Shown here piece by piece: positions 1 through 7,566 of a DNA stretch of 20,385 nt (within the stretch, counting starts at the first letter, position 1; every line of letters begins with the position of its first letter). The stretch comes from a virus, in the IMG/VR virus record IMGVR_UViG_3300011113_000735, positions 1-20,385 of that record. One strand, written 5' to 3'. The translations under genes and the position numbers were made by a program. The notes beneath the pieces were generated by a model, which worked only from the letters and a program-made list of their open reading frames with translations, had not been told where the DNA came from and did not search any database.

Positions 1-21
1 TACACTAATCTCAGTTGCCAT
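1..21 (-). CDS. N-terminal start of a gene running off the left edge
   Basis: An ATG at 21-19 opens a frame reading M-A-T-E-I-S-V before the window ends. It lies one base after the stop of the 51-aa gene upstream, which is the spacing seen throughout this operon, and no stop occurs before the edge. Seven codons are too few to say anything about function. Confidence 0.4.
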
Positions 22-22
22 G

Positions 23-178
23 TCAAAATAAATTTAAAAAATCTGGGTTAATATTTTTTGCTTTTAATTTATTAAGTTTTTCGTCGTTCTCCAACATTTT
101 TGTAGCTAACTTTTCAAGATGTTTTTCTTTTTGTTTGTCGTAGTCTTTGACTATTTTATTGTGTTTTTTCTTTTTCAT
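23..178 (-). CDS. Small lysine-rich charged protein, 51 aa
   Basis: An ATG at 178-176 starts a 51-codon frame ending in TGA at 25-23. The product opens with MKKKKHNKIVKDYDKQKEKH, continues with a mixed Lys/Glu/Leu stretch to about residue 43, and ends in a hydrophobic NPDFLNLF tail. Most of it looks like one amphipathic helix, perhaps a short coiled coil. The gene fills the gap between the HNH-like gene (stop at 193) and the next start at 21, leaving 14 bases and 1 base of spacing, as expected for a real gene in this packed operon. Function is not recognised. A DNA- or protein-binding accessory role is only suggested by the charge. Confidence 0.6.
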   Translation of the reverse strand: MKKKKHNKIVKDYDKQKEKHLEKLATKMLENDEKLNKLKAKNINPDFLNLF

Positions 179-192
179 CTCGCTTATAAATA

Positions 193-846
193 TTATTTTT
201 TTCTAGAAACTAGAGAATATGGGTCATCATCAACTTTTCCATCCCATAAACCTAATTCTTTTAAGCGCTTTTGTTGATAGTCGTCTAATTGAAAATCTAC
301 CATTTCAGTCGTTTTATAAATCATTTGGTGACCTTCTAATGACTCCATATCACGTTCAGTAAACACGTTTCCTAAGCGCAAAAAATAGCAATTATAGCAC
401 GATAATTGACAGTTTCCATCCCTATAATTGTGTTTGTTGCTATCTTTAAAGAACATGATGAGAGGTATTTTACCATCTGCTTCTCGTTTTTCATCAAACC
501 CACACCAATAACATTGTTCAATTAAATATCCACCTTCAACCAACTTGAATTTCAGTTTGTCTGGAGAAAATGAAGATGGGTCTTCTCTACCGTTAACAAT
601 ATCCTCAATTGCAGGCATTTTTTTCCCAAATGGAGAATTGCTCATAAATTTTGGAATACCTTTACCTGATTGGTTTTTATGTAGGTCAAACAAGGATATG
701 CCTGTAGCTTCATCCTTATAAGCTTTCATAAATGGTTTGAGGTGCTGGTAAGAGCAATTTAAATAACGAGCAGCTGCTTTAACCGAGCGAGTTTGTTTCA
801 TTGCTCGTAAACAATCCTCTTTTGATATCGGTTTTGGGTGGGCCAT
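193..846 (-). CDS. Degenerate HNH-like zinc protein with N-terminal helix-turn-helix
   Basis: The 217-aa product has two visible parts. Residues about 18-43 (RSVKAAARYLNCSYQHLKPF) look like a helix-turn-helix of the kind that replaces or precedes the DNA-binding arm in phage HNH enzymes. Residues about 108-160 hold two CxxC pairs (C112/C115 and C150/C153) around D135-S-N-K-H-N-Y-R, matching the back half of the HNH finger (D-G-N-x-x-N followed by L-x-x-C-x-x-C-H). The first HNH histidine is not present (IMFFKDSN) and the final CxxCH is CxxCY, so nuclease activity is doubtful. The C-terminal 40 residues are charged and unassigned. The gene follows the zinc-finger gene by one base. It could be a former homing-type nuclease kept as a DNA-binding protein. 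Confidence 0.75.
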   Translation of the reverse strand: MAHPKPISKEDCLRAMKQTRSVKAAARYLNCSYQHLKPFMKAYKDEATGISLFDLHKNQSGKGIPKFMSNSPFGKKMPAIEDIVNGREDPSSFSPDKLKFKLVEGGYLIEQCYWCGFDEKREADGKIPLIMFFKDSNKHNYRDGNCQLSCYNCYFLRLGNVFTERDMESLEGHQMIYKTTEMVDFQLDDYQQKRLKELGLWDGKVDDDPYSLVSRKK

Positions 847-847
847 G

Positions 848-1162
848 TTATAGATCTTCTAAACCATCCATTAAAGTGGTATCCCAATCAGCTAAATCGT
901 CTTCATCTGAATTCATTTCTGATTTGTCTAAAACTTCAAATGTAGGTTGTTGTTTGTTTAATTTTTCAAATTGATCATATTCTTCTGGGTCCATGATAAT
1001 CATGTCTGTCCATGTATGATCTTTTTCTCCAAACATCATTGGTACTCCTCGTTTTGCTCCTGTTGTTGAACAATCAACACAAGTTTTTGTGTTTGGCAAT
1101 GCTTTAACCCTTAGTGGGTTAATTTCTTGTTGGCATTTAATGCATATTCTACTTTCCATCAT
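848..1162 (-). CDS. DksA/TraR-type zinc-finger protein, 104 aa
   Basis: Residues 7-30 contain C7-x2-C10 and C27-x2-C30 with a short spacer, followed by a basic patch. This is the C4 zinc finger of the DksA/TraR family, and the 'INPLRVKALPNTKTC' stretch fits it well. The coiled-coil part of DksA is absent. The rest is an acidic tail (residues about 75-104) rich in Asp and Glu. Family knowledge suggests a small regulator touching host RNA polymerase, but many phages carry this finger with no known role. Two Met codons stand at the start (1162 and 1159); either is possible. The gene overlaps the upstream gene by 11-14 bases. Confidence 0.75.
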   Translation of the reverse strand: MMESRICIKCQQEINPLRVKALPNTKTCVDCSTTGAKRGVPMMFGEKDHTWTDMIIMDPEEYDQFEKLNKQQPTFEVLDKSEMNSDEDDLADWDTTLMDGLEDL

Positions 1163-1535
1163 ATCGTTTTAAAAATTTCCACAGCTGTTGAGCTGTTTTC
1201 AAAATGTGTTTTTCATCATTTTCATCCATTAGTGGATACACTCCACCATCAGGAGTTAAACTATCAAATACCCACCATAGAATAATTTCAGTTTTTATTT
1301 CACCATAATGTTTCTGCAATAACATTTTAATGGATATATAAAATGGGTTATCGTATTTGTCAGCACGTATTCCTATAGTACTTAATACTGCACCTACAGC
1401 TTCAATTTGACATAATTTTTCCATCAGTTCTGTAAAAAATACTTCTTCTTTTTTCTTTACAGATTTAGGGCTTTCCTCTACTTTAGAGTTAGCGCCAAAT
1501 AAATCACTTAGATTTTTGAATTTTTCTTCGCTCAT
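1149..1535 (-). CDS. Unrecognised phage protein, 128-135 aa
   Basis: The longest frame starts at 1556 (MFLKLKN). The second Met at 1535 gives MSEEKFKNLSDLFGANSK, reads more like a usual phage N-terminus and halves the overlap with the upstream gene, so I prefer it; no ribosome-binding sequence decides the matter. Residues 15-35 are Lys/Ser/Glu-rich and probably disordered. The remainder (FFTELMEKLCQIEAVGAVLS onward) looks like a compact helical domain, with a WWVFDSL core and a C-terminal QLWKFLKRYDGK. No catalytic motif is visible and the family is not recognised. It overlaps the genes on both sides, which points to translational coupling. Confidence 0.75.
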   Translation of the reverse strand: MSEEKFKNLSDLFGANSKVEESPKSVKKKEEVFFTELMEKLCQIEAVGAVLSTIGIRADKYDNPFYISIKMLLQKHYGEIKTEIILWWVFDSLTPDGGVYPLMDENDEKHILKTAQQLWKFLKRYDGK

Positions 1536-1689
1536 ATTCTTTAATTTCAAAAACATTTAAAAAATCTTCTATATTCATTTGTTTGATATGGGATGCTATT
1601 AAAATAGCATCTTCCAAGTTGATTGCTTCAAGTTTACCTTGTGGTTCTTGAGTTGAATCTAATTTGTTATAGTATACGTATAGTTTCAT
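1504..1689 (-). CDS. Small conserved-looking phage protein, 61 aa
   Basis: The 61-aa product begins MKLYVYYNKLDSTQEPQGKL, a beta-hairpin-like start, followed by NLEDAILIASHIKQMNIEDF, an amphipathic helix, and a basic tail. I do not recognise a named family; the pattern resembles small orphan proteins of T4-like phages. Its ATG at 1689 stands one base after the stop of the RmlB-like gene, and its 3' end overlaps the next gene by about 30 bases, so it is likely translated from the same transcript. Confidence 0.7.
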   Translation of the reverse strand: MKLYVYYNKLDSTQEPQGKLEAINLEDAILIASHIKQMNIEDFLNVFEIKEYERRKIQKSK

Positions 1690-1690
1690 A

Positions 1691-2587
1691 TTAGATATTA
1701 TTTGATAGCCACTCTTTAAATTTTACTGTTTGAATTTTACCTAATTCACTTTTAAATTTACTACAATCCAAAGCATATTTTCTATCGTGACCTAGTCTAT
1801 CTTCTACATATTTAAAATTTACTTCTTTTCCCAAAAGATCACTAATTATTTTTAATATTTCAACATTTTGATATCTTTCTCCAGTCCCAATATTGTAAAT
1901 TTCTTTTACTTTATCAGACATAAGCAATTTGTAAATAGCTACTGCATTATCATCTGCATGTATCCATTCTCTAACTTGCTTACCATCTCCATAAACAGGT
2001 ACTTCTAATCCGTTTTTGATTGAATGGATAATTTTTGGAACAAATTTTTCATTATGTTGGTTTTCGCCATAATTGTTACATGTACGAGTAATTAAGTATG
2101 GAAAATTATATGTTCTCCCAGCTGCTATTACTAATAAATCTGAAGCGGTTTTTGTAGCTGAGTAATATGAGCTAGCTTCTAATGGGGTTTCTTCATTTGA
2201 TTCATCTCTATTTTCTCTATCGCCATAAACTTCATCTGTTGAAATGTGTAAAAACTTTTTTAAGTTAGGGTTTTTACGAGCTACTTCTATCATGTTGTAA
2301 GTACCTTCAACATTTGATCTAACAAACGGTAAACCGTTTTTGATTGAATTATCAACATGAGATTCAGCAGCAAAATGAACTATATAGTCATATTCACCTA
2401 AATCTTCAGCAGTTATATCACAAATATCTTTTTCAATAATTGGAGTTGGTTGTTTTATATTATTTTTATTTGCTGCATAAGTTAATTTATCTACTATCAA
2501 TACTTCATGGTCTGTATTTTCGTTTAAATAATTTATAAAATGTGAACCTATAAATCCTAATCCTCCTGTTACTACTATTTTACTCAT
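1691..2587 (-). CDS. rfbB: dTDP-glucose 4,6-dehydratase (RmlB-like)
   Basis: This short-chain dehydrogenase/reductase converts dTDP-glucose to dTDP-4-keto-6-deoxyglucose in the cytoplasm, the branch point to rhamnose and to many amino-deoxy sugars. The NAD-binding GGLGFIGSH (8-16) is intact, as are AAESHVD (73-79) and T117-D118-E119 in STDEVYG, which carry the RmlB catalytic residues. So are Y142-x3-K146, TRTCNNYGENQ, and the substrate-binding DGKQVREWIHADD and DRLGHDRKYALD stretches. At 298 aa it is shorter than bacterial RmlB (about 340-360), with the losses in loops rather than motifs. Its ATG overlaps the stop of the upstream glycosyltransferase (ATGA). RmlA, RmlC and RmlD are not in the window. 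The aminotransferase and acetyltransferase at 9.6-10.8 kb could use its product. An enzyme for a different nucleotide-linked hexose is possible but less likely. Confidence 0.9.
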   Translation of the reverse strand: MSKIVVTGGLGFIGSHFINYLNENTDHEVLIVDKLTYAANKNNIKQPTPIIEKDICDITAEDLGEYDYIVHFAAESHVDNSIKNGLPFVRSNVEGTYNMIEVARKNPNLKKFLHISTDEVYGDRENRDESNEETPLEASSYYSATKTASDLLVIAAGRTYNFPYLITRTCNNYGENQHNEKFVPKIIHSIKNGLEVPVYGDGKQVREWIHADDNAVAIYKLLMSDKVKEIYNIGTGERYQNVEILKIISDLLGKEVNFKYVEDRLGHDRKYALDCSKFKSELGKIQTVKFKEWLSNNI

Positions 2588-3756
2588 ATTTTAATTAGAT
2601 TATTTTGATATTCTTCCATATGACTTATTACAACTTTAAATATGTCAATTTCAAATTCTCCTTCTTCACCACTTTCTTTTATAATACTAGGTATTTGATT
2701 TAATAATTGAAAATTTTGTTGGTTAAGTTGATTTGCATCAAATTCAATAACTATGTCATTTTCCCATTCTGGGGTGTTGTTTGCTAAGGTAAATACTCGT
2801 TTTGTTAAATCAAATGAGGTGTTTTCTTGTTCTCTGTCAATGTAAATATCAACTACATCTTGAATTTCAATATAAATTCGATCACACCAAGGTTCTAATA
2901 CCCCTAATAATTGCCCAGGACAATTTTTAACTACATACGCAACATTATATTTTGGTGAAACAATTGGTTCCATTAATGCAGTATGATTTACGTTTGAACC
3001 CCATTTACGAATAAATTCTAAGGTTGAACGATCCATGTCTGCTTTCCACTTTGCATGTCGTTCTGGGTCACCATCAAAACTTCCTGCTCCTCTACCTGTT
3101 AAATGATAAACTAATGAGTTCCAAGGTTGAATAAATTTATATCCAGCTAAGTGCATTCGGTTAAATACATCAGAATCTTCTCTGCATGAGTGTAAAATTG
3201 GGTCATGTCCACCTAATGCTATAAAATCTTCTTTATACATCATCCAAGGAGCAAATATACCATAAGTTACTTTATCATCTTCAAGGTGTTCCTCTACATA
3301 TTGATTAAATTCTTCTTTTTTAAATTCCTCAGGCCACATTCCAAAATCAAGTAAGATTTTTTCTCCATTATTTGGATGCAAAGGTGGTTCAACACGAGTT
3401 GCACACACTACTGTTTGTGGTTTAAGGTGTTGAAATGCCTTTAAATCAGCATCTTTACCTAACATCATATCAGCATGAAATATCATGAAGATATCTGTAG
3501 TGGAATGTTCAATACAATAATCATATGCTTTACCAATACCAAATAGACTTTCACCTAAATTTGGATTAACAAAATATTTTAAACTATACTCGTCTTTTAC
3601 TTGTTCTAACCATTCAACAGTTCCATCTTCATCTGAATCAACAAATACTATAATTTCATGGTCGTTTCGAGATGCATTTTCTCGAATTGAGGGAATACAA
3701 GTTTTAAGGTAGCGTAAATTTGATTTACTAGGGATGCAAAATGTTATTTTTTTCAT
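2584..3756 (-). CDS. GT2-like glycosyltransferase with C-terminal extension
   Basis: The product is 390 aa if started at the ATG at 3756, which overlaps the GmhA stop as ATGA; the longer frame from 3789 adds 11 residues inside GmhA and is not preferred. The N-terminal half is a GT-A fold: ITFCIPSKSNLRYLKTCIPS strand-helix start, FVDSDEDGT, and HADM (94-97) in the position of the metal-binding DxD. Next come CREDSDVF (191-198), typical of the acceptor/catalytic Asp region, and LVYHLTGRGAG. Residues about 260-390 form an acidic extension with no motif I know. It probably adds one sugar to a growing glycan; donor and acceptor are unknown. The region from LVYH to KWG resembles the same part of the glycosyltransferase at 11.6-12.4 kb, suggesting an old duplication. 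Confidence 0.85.
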   Translation of the reverse strand: MKKITFCIPSKSNLRYLKTCIPSIRENASRNDHEIIVFVDSDEDGTVEWLEQVKDEYSLKYFVNPNLGESLFGIGKAYDYCIEHSTTDIFMIFHADMMLGKDADLKAFQHLKPQTVVCATRVEPPLHPNNGEKILLDFGMWPEEFKKEEFNQYVEEHLEDDKVTYGIFAPWMMYKEDFIALGGHDPILHSCREDSDVFNRMHLAGYKFIQPWNSLVYHLTGRGAGSFDGDPERHAKWKADMDRSTLEFIRKWGSNVNHTALMEPIVSPKYNVAYVVKNCPGQLLGVLEPWCDRIYIEIQDVVDIYIDREQENTSFDLTKRVFTLANNTPEWENDIVIEFDANQLNQQNFQLLNQIPSIIKESGEEGEFEIDIFKVVISHMEEYQNNLIKI

Positions 3757-4253
3757 ATTACTGAGTGGAGGATTAATTCGTGAAGGCATTCTACTATGCC
3801 ATAATCTTGACTATTTACCCAAAAATGGAGTTGGGATTTTGATTCATAATTATTTTTTAATTTGTTATTTTCATTAAATCCTGATAAGGTTATTATGGAT
3901 ATTCCGTTGGTTACACAATATTCTGCCACATTAAGAATATTTTTAGAATTACCTGAGGAGGATATTAGGATAACTAAAGTTTTAGGATTAGAGAAGTGTT
4001 TTATAAATTCAGTATAAGCATTTTCCCACCCATAGTCATTAGCATAACAACTTAAACGGGCTGAATCTCCAAAGCAAATAGCTGTTTTTTTTAATGCTTT
4101 AGTATAATCCTCAGCTAAATGACAACTAATAGCGTTACTACCTCCATTACCTAAAATTATAATATCTTGAAAACTATCAATAATTTGTTTTAAATGGTTT
4201 AATTTGTTTTGATCTAATTCTTCAAAACATTTTTTATATTCTTTAATATTCAT
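3753..4253 (-). CDS. gmhA: Phosphoheptose isomerase (GmhA-like, SIS domain)
   Basis: GmhA converts sedoheptulose 7-phosphate to D-glycero-D-manno-heptose 7-phosphate, the first step of activated heptose synthesis. The 166-aa protein has the SIS-domain phosphate loop GNGGSNA (35-41) followed by E48, and the second loop SSSGNS (98-103). The C-terminal helix carries E155, H158 and H163 (YGIVECLHELILHSVI), which matches the E-x2-H pattern of GmhA metal and active sites. It is somewhat shorter than the usual 190 aa, ending right after that helix. It overlaps hddA upstream by 11 bases and the glycosyltransferase downstream by 4 bases. The pairing with an HddA-like kinase strengthens the call. Confidence 0.85.
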   Translation of the reverse strand: MNIKEYKKCFEELDQNKLNHLKQIIDSFQDIIILGNGGSNAISCHLAEDYTKALKKTAICFGDSARLSCYANDYGWENAYTEFIKHFSNPKTLVILISSSGNSKNILNVAEYCVTNGISIITLSGFNENNKLKNNYESKSQLHFWVNSQDYGIVECLHELILHSVI

Positions 4254-5202
4254 ATAAGTTTATGGTTTTTAACCCATGTTCTGAAATATGGATTTGTTGA
4301 GAATTATTATATGAAGAAGAAATATAATTTCCTAATCCTTTTTGAGTAAAAATAAGAAAATAACCTCCATTGCCTGCACCTAATAATTTATGGGATAATA
4401 TATGTTTATCGGAAGCTATTTTTTTGTCTAGTTCAACTAAATTCAAATTTTCACATATATAAGGAGATGTTTGTTTTTTATTTTCCCAAGTACGAGAAAT
4501 TACAGAATTAAAACTATTAATATCATTCTGTTGAATTGCTATTTCAAGATCTTTTACATCCTCAAGCAATGTAACTGATTTAGTAACATCTATACTTTTT
4601 AGGATATCTGTTGAACTTCTTAATACCCCAGTGTATATCAGATACATATCCATCTGGTTAAATATATTAGTGCTTAAGTATCTAATTTCAGGATCTTGGG
4701 TCTGATAAAATTTAATTTTTTTTAATCCGCCCATGCTACCATAAAAATCTTGTTGGCCAACTAAAGGATTAAAAGTTTTTTCTATTTTTTCTGCTAATTT
4801 ACAAATTTCAAATTCTGTAATACAATCGTTACGAAGTGCATATATTGATTTAATTAAAGCTAACAAATATGCTGAGGAAGATGCTAATCCAGAACCTGCT
4901 GAAAATACATCAGAGGTCATAAAGCAATTAAGATGCTCAACATTAAGGTGTTTAAAACAGTTACGAATTAATTCATTTTCAATTTGATCAATATTATTTA
5001 CTGATTCTCTTTTAGAATAATTAATAATATATTTTTTGTCTAATGAAGTGGCTCCAAATATATCTTGATGTAATGTAATATATGTGTGTAAATTTGAAGC
5101 AAAACTAATTACAGACCCAGTTCCATATTTTTCTAAAAATTTAGGATGATCAGTTGAACCTCCAACTAAAGATATTCTTAAAGGACATGCTGTTACTATC
5201 AT
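4243..5202 (-). CDS. hddA: D-glycero-D-manno-heptose 7-phosphate kinase (HddA-like GHMP kinase)
   Basis: The 319-aa protein has the three GHMP-kinase signatures: PLRISLVGGSTD (7-18), the ATP-binding AGSGLASSSA (102-111) and LLGAGNGGYF (273-282). GQQDFYGSMGG (149-159) supplies the usual active-site Asp (D152). HddA phosphorylates heptose 7-phosphate at C1 to the alpha-1,7-bisphosphate on the route to GDP-heptose. The neighbouring gmhA-like gene supplies the substrate, which is the main reason to prefer HddA over galactokinase- or fucokinase-like relatives. The later enzymes GmhB and HddC are not in the window. The ATG is coupled by ATGA to the upstream glycosyltransferase. Base composition here is extremely AT-rich. 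Confidence 0.85.
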   Translation of the reverse strand: MIVTACPLRISLVGGSTDHPKFLEKYGTGSVISFASNLHTYITLHQDIFGATSLDKKYIINYSKRESVNNIDQIENELIRNCFKHLNVEHLNCFMTSDVFSAGSGLASSSAYLLALIKSIYALRNDCITEFEICKLAEKIEKTFNPLVGQQDFYGSMGGLKKIKFYQTQDPEIRYLSTNIFNQMDMYLIYTGVLRSSTDILKSIDVTKSVTLLEDVKDLEIAIQQNDINSFNSVISRTWENKKQTSPYICENLNLVELDKKIASDKHILSHKLLGAGNGGYFLIFTQKGLGNYISSSYNNSQQIHISEHGLKTINLYEY

Positions 5203-6065
5203 AATAATTTTCTTAAGCTATTAGATGCAACTACTCTCATACTTTGATCAAACTTATTAAACTTTTCATAAGATTCTTTATCTCTAGTGTGGTTAGTTCG
5301 TTTTTTAGGATGGCCTGTATTATGACCTTTTAAATAATATGATATATTATATAATGGGATTTTTTTAATTTCACAATACATAAAGAAATATGAATCTTCT
5401 CCACACATATGTAATTCAGGATCAATAAAAGGAGTAGGCATTTTTGGACTAAGGCATACTAAAGCTCCATCTCCTTTATAATATGATGATTGTTTAATTT
5501 CATGCATGTTCTCAAATGATTCATTAAATATATTTAATTCATTTAAAGATAATGTTCCTTCTCCAGTAACAAATTTATTGTTAATTGCGCGAACTTGTTC
5601 TAAACTAAGATTCTGAAAAGCTTCATGTTCTGTTTGAGTCCATGATTCATCCCACATTTTCTTTTGTTTAATAGTAACAATAAACGGATAATTTTGTGCA
5701 GATGCAAATATGCTTTCAATATACCCAAAATATGTAATGGGAACTAAACAGTCCGATTCCCCCCAAACTGTAATGTTGTCAGGGTCGTAACATTCTCTTC
5801 TCCAATCTCCTACATTATAAAATGTATCTTCATTAGTTTTCCATGTTATTTCAGATTGCTTAACTAAATCATCTTCTAGTAATTCAATAAACATATCATC
5901 AATACTTTTATTAATTGGAGTATCAAAATGAGTTTGTTTATTAAAACATAATTTAATTTTAACTGGTAGATTTGTGTATTTTAGGGCTTCTTTAATAGAT
6001 TGAATAGTTTCTAATGCCATCTCAGTTTCAAACCATGTAACATGCATTTGATATAATATATACAT
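5199..6065 (-). CDS. Putative GT-A-type glycosyltransferase, 288 aa
   Basis: The product starts MYILYQMHVTWFETEM and has the architecture of GT-A enzymes. An N-terminal strand-helix unit ends in E103-S-D (WGESDCLVP), in place of the DxD metal site. A middle region follows, then C221-G-E-D (HMCGEDSYFF) where GT2 enzymes keep the acceptor-side Asp. A tail with YLKGHNTGHPKKR resembles the HxxG-type end of related enzymes. The nucleotide-sugar donor cannot be read. The ATG overlaps the stop of the FkbM gene by one base (TAATG). The fold assignment is by motif order only and overall similarity to known families is weak. Confidence 0.7.
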   Translation of the reverse strand: MYILYQMHVTWFETEMALETIQSIKEALKYTNLPVKIKLCFNKQTHFDTPINKSIDDMFIELLEDDLVKQSEITWKTNEDTFYNVGDWRRECYDPDNITVWGESDCLVPITYFGYIESIFASAQNYPFIVTIKQKKMWDESWTQTEHEAFQNLSLEQVRAINNKFVTGEGTLSLNELNIFNESFENMHEIKQSSYYKGDGALVCLSPKMPTPFIDPELHMCGEDSYFFMYCEIKKIPLYNISYYLKGHNTGHPKKRTNHTRDKESYEKFNKFDQSMRVVASNSLRKLL

Positions 6066-6754
6066 TATTCACAAATTAAAAGGTAATTATCATCAATATC
6101 TTGCATTGCTATTTTATATCCAAACTCATTGATTAAAAACTGAGTTCCGCTATTTTCTCTATCTTTACTATATATGAAATCTTCAACCCATATTATAGGT
6201 TTATTTATTTTGATTAATTCATATGCACCTTTAAACACCGATAACTCATGGTTTTCTACGTCTATTTTGATAAAACTAATATTTTCAAAATTAAAGATAT
6301 CTAATGGTTGGGTAATTGTATAAATTTTTGGTAAAGAACTAATATGGGTCCCACACATAGTATCTTCACCTTCATTGTCCCCATAATATTTTGCTAATCT
6401 ACTGCAGCCTGGGCTTGGGGCAAAATGTACAAATTCTACTAATTCCATTGCTTCCCCAACACAACATGATATTGGAGTAATATTATTAATAGTCATTACA
6501 TTAGTTGCTAATTTTGAATAATTAAATGGATTACCTTCTATAGAAAAAATTGGTCTTTCTGGGTAATAGTAATTGAACATTACTGAATGATTACCAATAT
6601 TAGCTCCAATATCTAGAAATGTACCTTGATTAGGGATCAATGATTTAAATTTAATAAAAATATCTTCTTCATAAAATTCGCCTCGTCGGATATGATCTGA
6701 TGGGGTGTCTCCTTCATGGTATAAACTGGTGAATACGGATGTTTTATTGCTCAT
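6065..6754 (-). CDS. FkbM-family SAM-dependent methyltransferase
   Basis: This class I methyltransferase is of the FkbM (Methyltransf_21) type, which O-methylates sugars or other small groups. The SAM-binding motif I is LDIGANIGNH (47-56), with acidic E73 after the second strand (SIEGNPFN), and FIKIDVENHELSVFKG (161-176) is the family hallmark. The 229-aa length is normal. Set between glycosyltransferases, it most likely methylates a sugar in the glycan made by this operon, often a terminal capping step. The start at 6754 is two bases after the fucosyltransferase stop. A cluster of cysteines (97, 98, 117, 134) is unusual but not on known catalytic positions. Confidence 0.88.
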   Translation of the reverse strand: MSNKTSVFTSLYHEGDTPSDHIRRGEFYEEDIFIKFKSLIPNQGTFLDIGANIGNHSVMFNYYYPERPIFSIEGNPFNYSKLATNVMTINNITPISCCVGEAMELVEFVHFAPSPGCSRLAKYYGDNEGEDTMCGTHISSLPKIYTITQPLDIFNFENISFIKIDVENHELSVFKGAYELIKINKPIIWVEDFIYSKDRENSGTQFLINEFGYKIAMQDIDDNYLLICE

Positions 6755-6756
6755 AA

Positions 6757-7566
6757 TTAATTAAACATATTTGGGGTTAAATGATAATCGTGTGAAACTA
6801 TGGTATGATTTTGAATTATCCAATCTTTATAATATAATCCTTTAGTATCTATATTAGCATTACTTGGTCCAAACCATGGGTTAGGGGTAACTATAATTCC
6901 ATTATTTTGGTTTAAATATGCTCCCCACCACGCAAATGTACTATTAGATAGTATTAGGTGTTTCATTTTACTCATTAAAAATAATTGAGTTCCAATAGAA
7001 TCTTGAACATAATTTACCTCAGGACCAAAAACAGATTTACACCATTCTAAATCATCTGAAAAGATAAATACTTGATCAATGTTGTTTTGAAAATGGGTAT
7101 TAAGGACTTCTTGGTAATATGGGATATCTAATACACAGTGGTTATGTTGTAACATTAAATAGTCACCACGTCTAACACTAATTCCTAAACTATTTTTAGA
7201 TATGTTATATTTAGATAATGATTGTGTAACATCATCTGAAGGGGTAAAATATTCAGTTAATAAAAGTTCTTTTACATCTTCAAAATATTCCCATGATTGA
7301 AAAAAACCACTTATTTTTAAATTATCTTTTGGCTCAATATCACAGTATTCAAAAGACTTTTCATTATGTTCAAATTCAGCAGTGAATTCTCCTCTATTAA
7401 ATGAATATTTAAACATACTTAAATCTACAGAAATATCACCTCTATGCCCAGCATGAGTAAATTCAGGTAAAATAAAATCTACATTTAACTTTTTAGATAA
7501 AGATATTAAAGTTGCTATTTGGAATAAATTGTTTCCTAAACGACCATGAAAATTACATGCTATCAT
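6757..7566 (-). CDS. GT11 family alpha-1,2-fucosyltransferase-like
   Basis: The 269-aa protein shows the family-11 signatures: G8-R-L-G-N-N-L-F-Q at the N-terminus, VRRGDY (131-136) for GDP-fucose binding, and the C-terminal LSNSTFAWWGAYLN (206-219). Length is near the usual 280-300. Known members add L-fucose from GDP-fucose to galactose in O-antigens and human-type glycans. The family motif HxRRGDY reads SxRRGDY here, so the conserved His is Ser130, which may alter activity or donor choice. It sits between the FkbM and the TylF/MycE-like methyltransferase genes and is ATGA-coupled to the latter. No GDP-fucose synthesis genes are present, so the donor would come from the host or elsewhere in the genome. 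Confidence 0.88.
   Translation of the reverse strand: MIACNFHGRLGNNLFQIATLISLSKKLNVDFILPEFTHAGHRGDISVDLSMFKYSFNRGEFTAEFEHNEKSFEYCDIEPKDNLKISGFFQSWEYFEDVKELLLTEYFTPSDDVTQSLSKYNISKNSLGISVRRGDYLMLQHNHCVLDIPYYQEVLNTHFQNNIDQVFIFSDDLEWCKSVFGPEVNYVQDSIGTQLFLMSKMKHLILSNSTFAWWGAYLNQNNGIIVTPNPWFGPSNANIDTKGLYYKDWIIQNHTIVSHDYHLTPNMFN

Noticed and set aside
3757-3789. Longer start for the GT2 gene at 2584
   Set aside because: The added 11 residues fall within GmhA, while the ATG at 3756 forms the ATGA overlap used by other genes here and starts right at the first strand of the fold.
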